From: Arachis hypogaea
Taxonomy: Eukaryota; Streptophyta; Magnoliopsida; Fabales; Fabaceae
Assembly (NCBI RefSeq): GCF_003086295.3
Contig: NC_092053.1
Span: 117,634,445 to 117,698,444 of the forward strand
Length of the DNA stretch: 64,000 nt
Direction: 5' to 3'
The notes under the pieces: model-generated
Databases searched by the model: none
What the model was told of the DNA's origin: nothing
Seen by the model: only the letters and a program-made list of their open reading frames with translations
Shown here: positions 26,301-34,900 of the stretch, piece by piece
How the letters are laid out: each line of letters begins with the position of its first letter
Numbering within the stretch: position 1 is the stretch's first letter
Made by a program: the position numbers and the translations under genes

Positions 26301-27814
26301 TATTAAAACAAATATGGGATGACTGATTACTTACATGATAATCTGTCATTTCATTACATATATTTCCATTCTAAAATATCTTTGAACGAAGGGAATGTTC
26401 AATCAGAATATAAATGAACTTCCTCCACTTTCACAACAAACCTTTCCATAAATTTGTAGTAGAACACAATACCAAAAGGTCAAAATCGTTTTTGTTTATC
26501 ACTTAAGCAAAAGACTTAAAGACCATTACACAATTTCACTTACTTTAGGAAACTGACACCCAGTTCCACGTTTACACTTTTACAATATATGAAGCTTCCT
26601 GACATGTTCTTATCGGGCAAGATTAGAAATTGGCTTCTACTAGGTGTAAAGTTAGAGGGATTTCCCTCTACAATATATTGAGAGGTTGGAAAGCATTGCT
26701 TTAATAATGTTTTTATTTCTGTAGGCTTTTTGCTTTGTAAGGAGAACCTATTGTTCTATATCTATAAGTATTCTTCATTCAAATGAAATCACTCGCTTTA
26801 AGCTTTCAAACCTAAGTTTAAGGCCATTATAAGGTCTGAATAAAAGGAAAGCATAGTTCTACTCGATCACCAGAGATCTTAAGTATTCAACTGTGCTATA
26901 TAGGACATTTGACATTGAATTCCTGTCAAAGCAAAATGATCACACGATGAAGCTAAAGTCCAGTTCCTCATTATTGGGACTTTTTCTTATTCAGAAAATA
27001 TTTCTTCATGCGCTCACACTTATATTGTTTTATATCTTTTTCAACCAATATAACCACCAAAAACGATATCAGATATTTCAGAGATGACAAAATGGACCAC
27101 AGGAGAACCATTTCGTCAATCGTTCTAATGTTTAGGAGGGACTTTTGTTCTTTTGGGTTCATTTTGTCAAGTACCATAATCTTCGAGTATCGTAGTTTTG
27201 GTGGTTTACTCGTTTTTCATCACTTCACATTCCAAAAAAATACTGGGAAAGCACAATTAGACTCGTAGAGAGCAATTAGAACCAAGGTAACGGAGCCGAA
27301 CCTCGTTGACTTCTTCTGGAGGAACCGACGGCAGCACAGAAGGGTAGAACTGCTTGACCTTGGAAATATCGACGGCGAGGTCAATCCCACATTGCGGGCA
27401 AGCGAAGCGTGTGAGGCCGTGAGGAACGTTGAGGATGGCCTTGCAGGAAGCGCAGGGAAGCTGGATCTTGGTGGGATCAATGCCATGAGCGGGAACGTGC
27501 GAAGGCTGGGATTGCGAAGACAGAAGAGGAAGAGGAGGAGGCGGAGGCAGTGGCGCATGCAAAGGGGGCGGCGGTGGCGTTGTTCGCGCCGCCTGGTGGG
27601 GCCTAGGCATGAGCTCCGGAGGAAGCATCTGCGGCATTCTGCAGCTAGGGCAAGCGAACTCGGTCAGGCCAGGGGCCACGGTCAGGATCATGCGGCAGCC
27701 GGCGCAGCGCACGCGGACACTCTCGGAGGTCTGTGAGGGCGGGTGAGCCGGTGGTGGCGGTATCGGCGGTGGCGCCGAGAGCGGCGGGTGAGTGACCGAT
27801 GGCTGCTGAGTCAT
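759..27814 (-). CDS. FGT1: FORGETTER1 / Strawberry-notch family helicase-like chromatin protein (32 coding exons)
   Basis: Whole coding span of the only intact gene. I located 32 exons by aligning conceptual translations with the plant FGT1 (Strawberry notch) family. Every junction has an AG acceptor, every donor is GT except one GC, and phases agree throughout. Summed length is 3852 nt, that is 1283 codons plus stop; the family is about 1290-1300 residues. Order of domains: two LSD1-type zinc motifs (37-58, 121-142), helicase N core (Walker A K275, DECH 380-383, SAT 419-421), PHD finger (685-729), helicase C core (QxxGRxHR 879-885), then a conserved C-terminal domain. Known for the family: in Arabidopsis FGT1 works in nuclei with SWI/SNF and ISWI remodelers to keep heat-memory genes nucleosome-depleted. 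That this copy does the same is inference. The ATG at 27812-27814 lies in an AACAAATGAC context. The exon model was made by eye without transcript data; small exon-boundary errors are possible. Confidence 0.93.
1115..1186. repeat. (GA)36 microsatellite in the last FGT1 intron
   Basis: Thirty-six uninterrupted GA units by my count. On the transcript strand this is (CU)36, starting 5 nt after the donor GTCGG of the intron between exons 31 and 32. Arg-Glu and Ser-Leu ORFs across it are artefacts of the repeat. Confidence 0.97.
1496..1936. mobile_element. Mutator-like foldback MITE (441 bp) in FGT1 intron 30
   Basis: Begins GAGTAAATGGTCAAATTAGT and ends with its near-perfect inverse; the arms pair for roughly 190 bp. 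A perfect 10-bp target-site duplication ttattatcac flanks it (1486-1495 and 1937-1946). TSD length and long arms fit a Mutator-type MITE. No ORF inside. Confidence 0.88.
2985..3262 (+). mobile_element. Copia-type LTR remnant followed by an iMet-like primer-binding site
   Basis: A CT-rich LTR end (ctctctttctctctgttcag) is followed at 3244-3257 by TGGTATCCAGAGCT, one insertion away from the TGGTATCAGAGC initiator-tRNA-Met primer site. The central sequence ctgggatgacagctgtactagct recurs in similar form at about 12350-12400. The 5' end is approximate and no TSD was found. It lies in the intron between exons 29 and 30 (2212-3678); I see nothing else in that intron. Confidence 0.55.
5450..10151 (-). 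CDS. FGT1: FGT1 exons 17-22: helicase C-terminal core
   Basis: Exons: 10151-10058, 7777-7680, 7478-7343, 7206-7100, 5734-5639, 5537-5450. Conserved blocks include [85 protein letters not shown] (motif VI 879-885, including R882 and R885), and [27 protein letters not shown]. The intron 5538-5638 starts GC instead of GT (CCGCAG|GCATGT) and ends TATAG; only this junction keeps the family sequence [15 protein letters not shown] in frame. Confidence 0.92.
6420..6760 (+). mobile_element. LINE fragment: RT zinc-binding (zf-RVT) region
   Basis: In the plus frame at about 6645-6745 the translation reads [20 protein letters not shown], then LLRL, typical of the zinc-binding domain after plant LINE reverse transcriptases. 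Frameshifts and stops surround it. It sits in the intron 5735-7099; the rest of that intron has no recognised content. Confidence 0.6.
7869..8079. mobile_element. Tourist-like MITE (211 bp)
   Basis: Starts GGATCTGTTTGGTTTGAG and ends with the inverse of GAGCTTATTTGGTTTG, flanked by TTA on both sides (7866-7868, 8080-8082). The CTGTTTGG-type terminus plus a TTA duplication is the PIF/Harbinger (Tourist) signature. It contains a 16-T run. Confidence 0.65.
8806..9050 (-). mobile_element. Copia-type solo or truncated LTR with degenerate primer site
   Basis: Read on the minus strand, the LTR starts TGTTAGGAAGTTAG at 9050, has a TATATATATA box and a CT-rich end, and is followed by TGGTGTTAGAGC (8817-8806), a degenerate form of TGGTATCAGAGC. 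About 230 bp. It lies in the 2.3-kb intron 7778-10057. Confidence 0.6.
9805..9926 (+). mobile_element. 5'-truncated LINE 3' tail
   Basis: Contains gcttgtttgttttgcttttgtat...tgtattatccttctccacatcttagtgaaatta and an A-rich end. The same tail occurs at 26100-26205 (plus) and inverted at about 12415, 14228 and 16568, defining one LINE family. Upstream sequence (9390-9800) may belong to it, but I could not recognise it. Confidence 0.6.
11012..11346 (-). CDS. FGT1: FGT1 exons 15-16: PHD finger
   Basis: Exons 11346-11276 and 11184-11012. The eight zinc ligands follow C4HC3 spacing: C685-x2-C688, C700-x2-C703, H708-x2-C711, C726-x2-C729, with W724 two residues before the last pair, as usual in PHD fingers. 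The short intron (11185-11275, 91 nt) falls between the first and second ligand pairs. The PHD finger is the feature that separates plant FGT1 from ordinary SF2 helicases; in the family it is proposed to read histone H3 tails. Exon 16 continues into [16 protein letters not shown], the helical linker to the helicase C half. Confidence 0.93.
12077..12092. repeat. Poly(C) run followed by A-rich sequence
   Basis: About sixteen consecutive C residues inside the intron 11347-13307; likely a mutable homopolymer. Confidence 0.9.
12415..12536 (-). mobile_element. LINE 3' tail, inverted copy
   Basis: The reverse complement reads ttttgcttttgtatcggg...tttgtattatccttctcctcatcttagttaattc, the same tail as at 26100-26205. 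It ends exactly where the TRIM-like direct repeat begins (12539). No coding part is retained. Confidence 0.6.
12539..12970 (+). mobile_element. TRIM-like element: two short direct repeats
   Basis: Two ~125-bp direct repeats start TGTTAGGGACTTGGGTAA (12539) and TGTTAGGAACTTGGGTAT (12845), 306 bp apart, and each ends near ttaata...ctttaaggt. This is the layout of a terminal-repeat retrotransposon in miniature. The primer site is degenerate (tgttatcaagcttc) and no TSD was confirmed. A third, inverted partial copy lies at about 16263-16363. Confidence 0.5.
13308..16045 (-). CDS. FGT1: FGT1 exons 9-14: central linker of the SNO/FGT1 fold
   Basis: Exons: 16045-15985, 15893-15812, 14080-13949, 13840-13697, 13618-13519, 13439-13308. 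They encode family-specific blocks such as [28 protein letters not shown] (split by the 91-nt intron 15894-15984), [55 protein letters not shown] and [23 protein letters not shown]. Exon 14 has a basic stretch ([12 protein letters not shown]) followed by an acidic run ([11 protein letters not shown]). That pair looks like a nuclear localisation signal plus acidic spacer ahead of the PHD finger; this reading is inference. Confidence 0.92.
14228..14345 (-). mobile_element. LINE 3' tail, inverted copy
   Basis: The reverse complement gives ttttcttttgcttttgtatagcagaacctttatgcccaatt...attatgcttctcatcttagtgaattta, the shared LINE tail. It lies in intron 14081-15811. Confidence 0.6.
14868..15730. mobile_element. 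Mutator-like long foldback element (863 bp)
   Basis: Arms such as taaagtattgtttttgtc at the left end reappear inverted at the right end and pair over several hundred bp. An 11-bp duplication atcccaaacag flanks it (14857-14867, 15731-15741). There are internal sub-repeats of the gggacttaaataggac type. No ORF. Confidence 0.82.
16263..16363 (-). mobile_element. Fragment of the TRIM-like LTR, inverted
   Basis: The reverse complement starts TGTTAGGGGCTTGGGTATTA and runs through a cccacatcgagtagtatgggatactt block, matching the repeats at 12539 and 12845. Only one LTR is visible. Confidence 0.5.
16568..16675 (-). mobile_element. LINE 3' tail, inverted copy
   Basis: The reverse complement contains ttgctttgcttttgtatatggaagcc...tttgtattatccttctgttcatctttattaat, the shared tail. 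It lies in intron 16046-18982. Confidence 0.58.
17232..17873. mobile_element. Foldback element (about 640 bp)
   Basis: Both ends carry ttttttatttaaataaa and the arms pair for about 270 bp, including caactgattccatttcgcaa and aaatcaacatgtttcat with their inverses. The middle contains further direct sub-repeats (ttgttccactcatttcgcac-like). A possible 9-bp duplication ccacacttt/ccacagttt has one mismatch, so the ends are tentative. Confidence 0.7.
17874..18982. other. Remainder of intron between exons 8 and 9
   Basis: AT-rich sequence with one 82-codon plus-strand ORF (17884-18132) of no recognised family. I see no repeat structure or RNA gene here. Confidence 0.5.
18983..24254 (-). CDS. FGT1: FGT1 exons 2-8: helicase N-terminal core
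   Basis: Exons, 5' to 3': 24254-24189, 24090-23917, 23819-23689, 23185-23109, 19741-19560, 19426-19349, 19115-18983. Exon 2 is an acidic linker (22 codons, ends TDY). Exon 3 carries the conserved RPPKVSIG...PDPVVETSS block. Exon 4 has Walker A, G268-DGAGIGKG-R277 with K275. Exon 5 carries [13 protein letters not shown]. Exon 6 carries FLTYNSLI and ends in IFDE, completing the Walker B motif DECH (380-383) with exon 7. Exon 8 holds [15 protein letters not shown] (motif III SAT, 419-421). The intron between exons 5 and 6 is 3.37 kb because of transposon insertions. All catalytic residues expected of an SF2-type ATPase are present. Confidence 0.92.
19216..19242. repeat. Alternating purine-pyrimidine tract (CG/CA)n
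   Basis: gcgcacgcgcgcgcacacac lies in the intron between exons 7 and 8; such tracts can adopt Z-DNA. Short and otherwise unremarkable. Confidence 0.85.
21131..21360 (+). mobile_element. Copia 3' end: polypurine tract and LTR
   Basis: agcttgagggaag (to 21150) is the usual copia polypurine tract, directly followed by an LTR starting TGTTAGAAATCAGG at 21151. The LTR has a TATTATAAATAGAG box and fades near 21355. About 400 bp upstream (20700-21130) may be decayed internal sequence. Located in intron 19742-23108. Confidence 0.62.
21420..21965 (+). mobile_element. LINE (RTE-like) reverse-transcriptase upstream fragment
   Basis: In two adjacent plus frames the translation carries blocks such as [21 protein letters not shown] and [19 protein letters not shown], then [19 protein letters not shown]. 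These match the linker before the reverse transcriptase of widespread plant RTE-type LINE polyproteins. A frameshift separates the parts (frames at 21578 and 21768). No RT catalytic motif remains. Confidence 0.68.
22128..22600. repeat. Tandem repeat, about 220-bp period, 2.2 copies
   Basis: The starts ctttgggataagtgatttcatga (about 22131), gttttgggaaaagtggtttcacga (about 22351) and cttctgggataagtgatttcatga (about 22577) are spaced about 220 bp apart. Each of the first two continues into ggtataagtgtt...caatccttgtaactccc-type sequence. Copies are diverged. Confidence 0.65.
22938..22958. repeat. (TA)n microsatellite
   Basis: About ten TA units within the intron between exons 5 and 6. Confidence 0.9.
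24680..26205 (+). mobile_element. 5'-truncated LINE with RT C-terminus and zf-RVT domain
   Basis: Plus-strand frames carry [13 protein letters not shown] (post-RT region; consensus KxxGGLG) and [20 protein letters not shown] followed by PVAVFLW, the Cys-His zf-RVT zinc-binding motif. The 3' end is the tail seen elsewhere (tgttttgcttttgtat...attatcctccttctcatcttaatgaaatt) and finishes in an A-rich stretch at about 26205. Several frameshifts; inactive. It lies in FGT1 intron 1 (24255-27301). Confidence 0.75.
26640..26800 (+). mobile_element. Diverged LINE tail
   Basis: gagggatttccctctacaatatattgagaggttgg and gctttttgctttgtaaggagaac...attcttcattcaaatgaaatc resemble the end of the LINE at 26040-26200. 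Weak similarity only. Confidence 0.4.
27302..27814 (-). CDS. FGT1: FGT1 exon 1: N-terminal LSD1-type zinc motifs in a proline-rich region
   Basis: Codes residues 1-171. Two C-x2-C-x14-C-x2-C motifs are visible: C37/C40/C55/C58 and C121/C124/C139/C142, each enclosing a GLT(E/R)FACP core typical of LSD1-type zinc fingers. They are separated by long proline tracts. The exon ends at codon 171 with GAG followed by donor GTTCGG, phase 0. Base composition is far more GC-rich than the rest of the window, which is why several long ORFs appear on the opposite strand here; I treat those as shadows. Confidence 0.93.
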
Positions 27815-28050
27815 TTGTTTTGGTGAGGAATAATAGGATGGGTTAAGGATAGAGAAAAAGAGAGAGATATTGGGTTGTTTGCTGTGCTTCCTGGCGGAAG
27901 ATTCTCTGAGTTTTGGGTTGATTGGCGATTGTGGATGTGTGAGAAAATGAGGCCAATGTTGGGACTTCGTATTGTGCTTGACGGGGGTTTAGGCATAGCC
28001 GCATAGCCGCATAGGTATTGAAACCACCCCAGCAATCCACCGGTCAAGAA
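27815..28050 (-). promoter_or_regulatory. FGT1: FGT1 5' UTR and proximal promoter region
   Basis: Reading on the minus strand upstream of the ATG, the first 60-70 nt are CT-rich (CTCTCTCTTTTTCTC at about 27855-27870), a common plant 5' UTR style. No unambiguous TATA box was found, so the start site is not placed. A small direct repeat (catagccg twice, then cataggt) sits at 27995-28014. The distal limit is arbitrary. Confidence 0.4.
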
Positions 28051-28379
28051 ATCGGATTACTAGATCGGTGATTTAGCCGGTAATGTTACTGGTTAAATGC
28101 TTAAAAAAAAAAAAAAACATTTTTTTGTTGACTATTAAATCATAAAATTATTTAATTAAATATGTACAAATAAAACAGAATTTAATTTAGCTTATGTTAA
28201 AAAAATGACAACGACAAAAAAAACAAAAATTAACTTCTATTATATAGCTTTATGTTGATTTATTATCTATCATTCGTTATATATTATTTAAGGTATTAGA
28301 TAAATTATTAAAAATATTTTTGAAATATTTTAGACAAAAATATCTTTGACTTTGTTTTCAACAAAAATACTCTTAAAAA

Positions 28380-28892
28380 ATTTTAAAATGTATAAAAATT
28401 GCACATCTATGGAGACAGAAATGATCCATTAACGTTTTGGTCTGATGCGGCAAATAAAGTGGCATATGTGGCGGATGGAAAAGCTGACACGATCCATTAC
28501 ATTTTTATCACAAATTTAAAAATTCTAGACCCAAATTTTTTCCAATGATTTTTTATTTAAATTAAATAAATACAAAATTTACGAAAATACATAAAATATA
28601 GCATAATTACTTAAATGTACAATGTATTACATGTTGGTTATCGAAGAAATTTTAAAAAATTAAATAAATCTTGGGTATTCAAACCCTGTGTCATAAGAGC
28701 TAAATGGGTACCGAGTACCCGAGATACATGCAAAATTCTCGGTATCGAGATATGCACAAAGTTTCAATAGAAGTCTCAATTACCAAGATGTATATATAAT
28801 TGAATTGATGCTATGTTTGTTTGATTTTTATTTTTCAATTTCATCTAATTTAATTCAAATAATTTTAAATTTTAAAATTAGAAAAATATTTA
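28380..28892 (+). repeat. Left arm (outer part) of a long inverted repeat
   Basis: Blocks such as cattaacgttttggtctgat, acaaaatttacgaaaataca and tgaattgatgctatgtttgt reappear inverted and in reverse order at 43090, 42040 and 41810. A further 70-90 bp of the arm lies at 35731-35800, past the LINE insertion. It looks like an old foldback DNA transposon. Confidence 0.7.
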
Positions 28893-28930
28893 CAACTGGC
28901 TCTGGGGCTGTTAGGGTTTTCAGTGCTCTG

Positions 28931-30626
28931 TGATTTAATAAAATTGTCGTGTCGTTATAGAATTTCACACAAAATGAATGAATTTTCGTTGCAAGCATAG
29001 TCCTACACCAACAAACAATCCTCCCAATAAAAAATTTATGGTTTTGTCACAAGTACAAACTCCAAATAAGAATTAACCGAAGTATTTAGACTCCGGATCG
29101 TCTCACGAGGATAGCAATGAAGTGGTCAATTATTGGTGATGAAAATGCAAGGGGGTTTGATTAACAAGAGGGCAAGAAATTAAATGGCAAGAAAAGTAAA
29201 TCAAGCAAGTATTTAAAGAAGACAAGTAAATAGGAGAAGGCAAGTAATAAAGAGAGAGACATTCATGGTAAGGTTGGAGAATATAGGCTTTCTATCCTAG
29301 TCATACAATGATTAATTCATCTTATCTAGTCAACTCGGACAAATGGAAGAAGGTATCATGTCATCTTCACATAAGGAGAATGTCAGTCAAGACTAATCAA
29401 TCATATCACAATAATAAACAAGAATCTATCTCATTACGTCATCCTCGAAAATGGAAGAAGGTATCATATTATCTTTACACTCGAAGAAAGTCTAACAAGA
29501 CTAGCTAATCTCAATCCAAAGGTCCTAATCAACCCACTAAGTGAATTAGCAAGAGATTAGAGTTAATGGAAACAATATTAGCTAACAACTCTAGATCACC
29601 AACATAAGTTGGATTTTCATGACTCAAGATTGCCTAATTACGCTTCCCAAGCCAAGAATGCTCAAAATCTACTCTAACATCCAACCAAGCATTTTGTCAA
29701 ACACTTGGAAGGCATAAAAGGAAAGCATAATAATTGACAAGAAATAGTAAAATCTACCAACTACAAATTGCAAGGAGACAAGATCAACAACTCAAATTCA
29801 CAATAAAAGACATCAAACACCAATTACATTAATAGAAAATCCAAATCCAATATGAGTTCATCATCACAAAAGAAATCAAATGAGAATTTAACATTACAAC
29901 TAAGAAAGACAACATGTAGAAGTGAGAAATTGTGAAAGAAACAAGATGAAATCAAGTAATTAATTCAAGATCCAAGACATCTTAACCTAATCCTAACCTA
30001 ATTCTAGAGAGAAGAGGGAGTTTCTCTCTCTAGAAAACTAACTAAAGGCTCATGTTGACTAACTAATTGCTCCCCTTTTGCTTGGACTTCAATTCTGCAT
30101 GAAATACACTCAGAAACAAGTTGGATTTGGGCCTGGGCAGTTCAGAAATCGCCCCCAGCGTTTTGCCTTTAAGTGGGTCACGTGCTAGTATCGGCGCGTA
30201 CGCGCCATGTGCGCGTGTGCGTCGATTGGCTGTTTCTTCACCCGCGCGTATGCGGCATGTACGCGTGCGCGTCCTTATGTGAAATCACTTCTATGCGTGC
30301 GCGCCTTGTACGCGTGCGCGCCCATTGATGCATTCCCAATCTTTGTTTCTTCATGCATTCTCCACTTTGTATGCTTTTCTCCTCACTTCTTCCATCCAAT
30401 ACTTGCCTTATAAACCTGAAATTACTCAACAAACATATCAAGGTATCGAATGGAACTAAGGTGAGTTAAAATCACCAATTTAAGGGCCTAAAAAGCATGT
30501 TTTCACACTTAAGCACAATTCAAGGGAAAATTACAAAACCATGCTATTTCATTGAATAAATGTGGGAAAAGGTGATAAAATCCCCCAAATTGAGCACAAG
30601 ATAAACCACAAAATTGAGGTTTATCA
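28931..30626. mobile_element. Noncoding LTR element or solo LTR nested in the LINE 5' UTR
   Basis: Starts TGATTTAATAAAATTG, ends ATTGAGGTTTATCA, with a 5-bp duplication ctctg on both sides (28926-28930, 30627-30631). TGAT...ATCA ends plus a 5-bp TSD identify an LTR retroelement. 1696 bp with no gag or pol ORF, so probably a solo LTR. It contains the GGCGCGTACGCGCC palindrome cluster at 30190-30333. Confidence 0.8.
30190..30333. repeat. Palindrome cluster A (GCGCGTACGCGC type)
   Basis: Three ~30-bp units about 55 bp apart. Each pairs a CGCGTACGCGCC-like block with a GTACGCGTGCGCGTC-like block. The first holds a perfect 14-bp palindrome GGCGCGTACGCGCC at 30193-30206. Strongly GC-rich in an AT-rich element. 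Confidence 0.85.
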
Positions 30627-30751
30627 CTCTGCTAGGGTTTTTACCATCAGAGCCATATTGTGCCATTCAAAGTTAACAGTCAACGTGACGACTCTACTTA
30701 GTCAAGTTAAATTGAACTCAGGAGAGCCTACAAGGGTTGAATTTCACTCCT

Positions 30752-31967
30752 ATGGCTGACCCTAGAGAATACGACGGCCGTGGCGAGAATAGGGAGGAAG
30801 AGGAGGTGGTGCTGTTGGAAGAAGTGGATATTTCAACGGGGATTAACGTCTGTGCTAATAGCCTCGTGGGCAGACTGTTTGCCAATAAACCTTTCTCTAT
30901 TGGAACAATGGAGAATGCTCTCAGGGCCATATGGGGTAAACCTGAAGGTTTTCATGTTAGTGATATGGGGAGTAAATTCCAATTTTTCTTCTCTAAGGAG
31001 CTTGATGTCATAAGGATTGAATGTGGTTTACCATGATGTTCAAGGACAATGTTCTTCATGTTAAGAGGTGGAATGAAGATCCTTTTTCAAATAGGCACCT
31101 TCCTAGTTTGGGTACAATTTTGGGGTTTACCAGAATCATTTAAAACCCCGGAAGTTAGACACAAATTAGGAGGAAGAATTGGTGAGGTGCTTGATGCAAG
31201 ATTATTTCAAATGCGAGGGAGAGAAACTAGAATCGTGAAAGCAAGAGTTAATATTGATGGAAATAAGTGGTTAAAGATAGCATTAGAGTTGTAAGGCCAA
31301 ATAGAAAAGAAGTTGAAGTTGGGATTCGATATGAATGTTTAGGTACGGTATGTACCTATTGTACTCTATTGGATCATAACTCTAAATTTTGTGGTGATTT
31401 GATGACAGATACAAAACTTGATAAAGTTAAGGAAGATTCAATTGATGACTGGGTAATTGCTAATCAAGTTGGGACGAGGATTCTTGTTGATGGGGATGAT
31501 GATAGACCTTCAACACAGCAAAGCTAACCTAAGGGCTCCCAAAGGCGAAAGAAACGTAGCTAGCCTGTTTGGTAGAGGAGTTTTCAGGGCTCCGAATGTC
31601 TGGGGAAAAAGAAAAAGAGAAAGAGAAATCAGAATCAGATGTGCTTATGATCAACCAATCATGTGAGGGTGAAACACATGAGGTGGAAAAGATCATACAA
31701 CCTAACTACTCTCTTTCGCCAATTAAACACAAGGCCCAGTTCAAACAGACCTTACAAAGCAAAAGGTATTATATGAAAGCGGGTAGGAAACTGAAGAACA
31801 TGGCCAGACAGGGGGTTCAAGCTATCGACCTTTGTTCGGATACAAAGAGAATGTGGAAAGGTGATATAGAGGGAAAATCCCCAAAAAAGGCTCAAATGGA
31901 AATGGATCTGCAACTGCCTCAGAGAGTGGAAGGTGCCAGCCTTCAAGTGGCACCTCAGGAGCCATGA
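30752..31967 (+). pseudogene. LINE ORF1 (nucleic-acid-binding protein, DUF4283-like), broken
   Basis: Begins MADPREYDGRGENREEEEVV and continues SLVGRLFANKPFSIGTMENA, the DUF4283-like fold common in ORF1 of plant L1 LINEs. A CCHC-like remnant (CLGTVCTYCTLLDHNSKFCG) sits near 31340-31400. The frame is broken: a stop at about 31036, then pieces in other frames to 31967. In plant L1 elements the product binds element RNA; this copy cannot make an intact one. Its end overlaps the ORF2 start by 4 nt. Confidence 0.75.
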
Positions 31968-34900
31968 AAACTCTAGCATGGAACTGTCGGGGTTTGGGGA
32001 GACCCTTGACAATCCACAATCTCAAGGGGATATGTCAATCCCACTCCCCCGAGATTGTGTTTATCAGTGAAACCAAAAACCAATCTCGAGTAGTAGAAGC
32101 TAATCTCAGATCGTGCGGCTACAACAATTTTCACATTATTAACCCTAACGAAGTTACAAGAGGTCTAGCCCTAGCATGGAAGGATTGCATTGTTGTTCGT
32201 GTTCTTAGTGCTAATGAGTTTTTCATTGCTACCTTAGTGAATGATCCGAGTAGAAAGGAGGTGTAGGGGTTCCTGGATGTGCATCTAAGTTGTTCAGATA
32301 GCAATAGAGCATCTCAGTTTGCAGATATTCAGCAACAATCCAGCAGTTTCAAAGTAAAGTGGTAGTTATGGGAGATTTTAATGCCATTACTTCTCAATCT
32401 GAAAAAGAGGGTGGTGGGTTAAAATCAGTCACAACTATCTTAGAGTTCAATAATTTTATTGATGATAACGAACTGGTGGATATTGGAATGATTGGCTGGC
32501 CTTTCACTTGGTCGAATAAAAGACAAGGGGCTGATTTGGTTAAGGAGAGGTTGGATCGAGTCCTAGTTGGGTTACACTAGAAGACACTCTATGAGACAGT
32601 AGTGGTTCTGAGGCTTTTGGAATTTGGATCAGACCATGCACCCATACTCTTGGATACTAATCCGCAAACATGGAGAACTAAAAAAAGATTTAAATTTCAG
32701 GAACGATGGTGTGAAGAAGTGGAAGTTAAGCAGATTGTGAGTGAGGTTTGGAGGATGGAAGTTGTGGGATCAGCTATGTTTTCATTGGCTCAGAAACTTA
32801 AAGAATGTCGACATAGGCTGGTTCATTGGCAGATTCATAATAAAACCAACTCAAAGAAGGAGATTGAAGAGCTCCAAACAGCCCTTGACGAGAAGAGAGC
32901 TTCCGGTGTTCATGGAGGAGAAGAAATTACTAGATTAGAGGAAAAACTGGAAAGGACCTATCTTAAAGAGGAGCGTTACTGGTGGGAAAAATCAAGGAGT
33001 AAATGGTTGAGAGAAGGGGATCAAAATACAAAATTTTTCCATAAAAAATTCCAGTCTTGAGTGAGGAAGAATAGAATTTGAAGATTAGTGGGTAGCAATA
33101 ATGAGGTAGCTTCTTGTCCAAAAGAGATTGCTAAAGTGGCTGAGAAGTACTTTAGTGATATATTCTCCTCTACTTGTCATGCCAATCCCAACCAATTTCT
33201 AGAGGAGCTGGAGCCTAAGGTTACAGCTAACATGAACCGAAGGCTGCAAAGACCAGTGTCTATGGAAGAGATGAAGAGAGCTACATTCAGCGTGCATGCT
33301 TAAAGTGCCCCAGGGAAAGATGGATTCACAGCAAAATTCTTTCAATTTTTTGGGAAATTGTTGGTGGAGATGTGTTTACAGCAATTCAGAGTTTCTTTCA
33401 TAGTGGCCACATGTTCAGGAACTTCAATCACACCCAGATTTATCTCATACCAAAGATCCCAGACGCAAATAACATGACTCAAGTAAGACCTATTAGCTTG
33501 TCTTCAGTTATTTACAAGATAATTTCAAAAATTATGGTGCATAGATTACAAGGAATAATGAATAAGATTATTAATGCGAATCAAAGTGCCTTCCTTAAAG
33601 GGCGCCTCATTTCTGACAACATTCTTATTGCTCATGAACGTATGCACTATTTGAAATGCAAGAAGAGAGGCTCTGAGTTTGAAATGGCTATAAAGCTTGA
33701 CATGAGTAAAGCATATGATAGAGTTGAATGACACTTCCTGTGGTATATTATGGAGAAATTGGGTTTCGGTTCAAAGTGGATTAACTGGACCAAGAAATTG
33801 GTGACTATTGTTTCTTATTTTGTTATTGTGGAAGGTTAACCATTTGGTTTTTTTAGACCAAATAGGGGTATACGTCAAGGTGATCCCCTATCTCTCTATC
33901 TTTTTTTATTCTGTGCTGAAGGTTTATCCTTTACGCTGTACAAGGCAGAGCAAAACAGACTCATTGAAGGGATTCAGGTTAATCGACAATGTCCGACTGT
34001 TAATCACCTCTTATTTGCAGATGACTCGATCCTTTTCTGTAGGAGCTCAAATGAAACTAGTCAAAGCATTATGGACTTTTTGGCAAATTATGAAAGTTTT
34101 AGTGGTCAGACAGTTAATTTGAGGAAGTCAACTACATTTTTCAGTCAAAACACGCCTCAACATATGACACTGGAAATTGCAGGAGCCCTCAGTATCAACC
34201 ACATCAAAGCCCAAGATAAGTATCTCGGGCTCCCTTCAGTTGTTCAGCGTTCCAAAAAAGAGACATTTAGAGCAATTAAAGATAAAGTTCGTAAGAAGGT
34301 GTGTAGCTAGAAACGAAGTTTGCTTTCCTCGGGTGGAAGGCAAGTTCTGATCAAAGGAGTGGGTGACGCTATACCTATATACACCCTATCATGTTTTCGG
34401 CTACCGGACATGCTACTAAATGAAATTCACAGCATTCTCTCCAAGTTTTGGTGGGGACAGCACAGTGACAAACAGAAAATAGCATGGATCAAATGGGATA
34501 CCATGACAGGAGCTAAGAAGGAAGGGGGATTAGGGATAAAGGACCTACGAGCTCAAAACTTGGCATTACTAGGTAAACAATGTTGGCGAATTGTTAAACA
34601 ACCTAATTCTACTCAATCCCAGATACTCAGAGGCAAGTATTTCTGCTATAGTAACATTATGAATGCTGAGATAGGCAACGTACCTTCTTGGGGTTGGAGA
34701 AGTATTTTGGAAGGCCGTAAAGTGATTGAGAAAGGCCTAGTTTGGAAAGTTGGTTCGGGCAGAAATATCTGAATTTTCCAGGACCCATGGCTTCCACCAC
34801 CGCACCCGCTCAATGTTCCTGTGTCTGTAGCCCCAAATCTTCTATCACAGACCCTGTTTTATGTTAAGGACTTGTTGAAGGCTGACCGAAGCTGGAACCA

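Noticed and set aside
27392..27736. 114-codon plus-strand ORF, Arg/Gly-rich
   Set aside because: Opposite strand of GC-rich, proline-rich FGT1 exon 1; open by composition.
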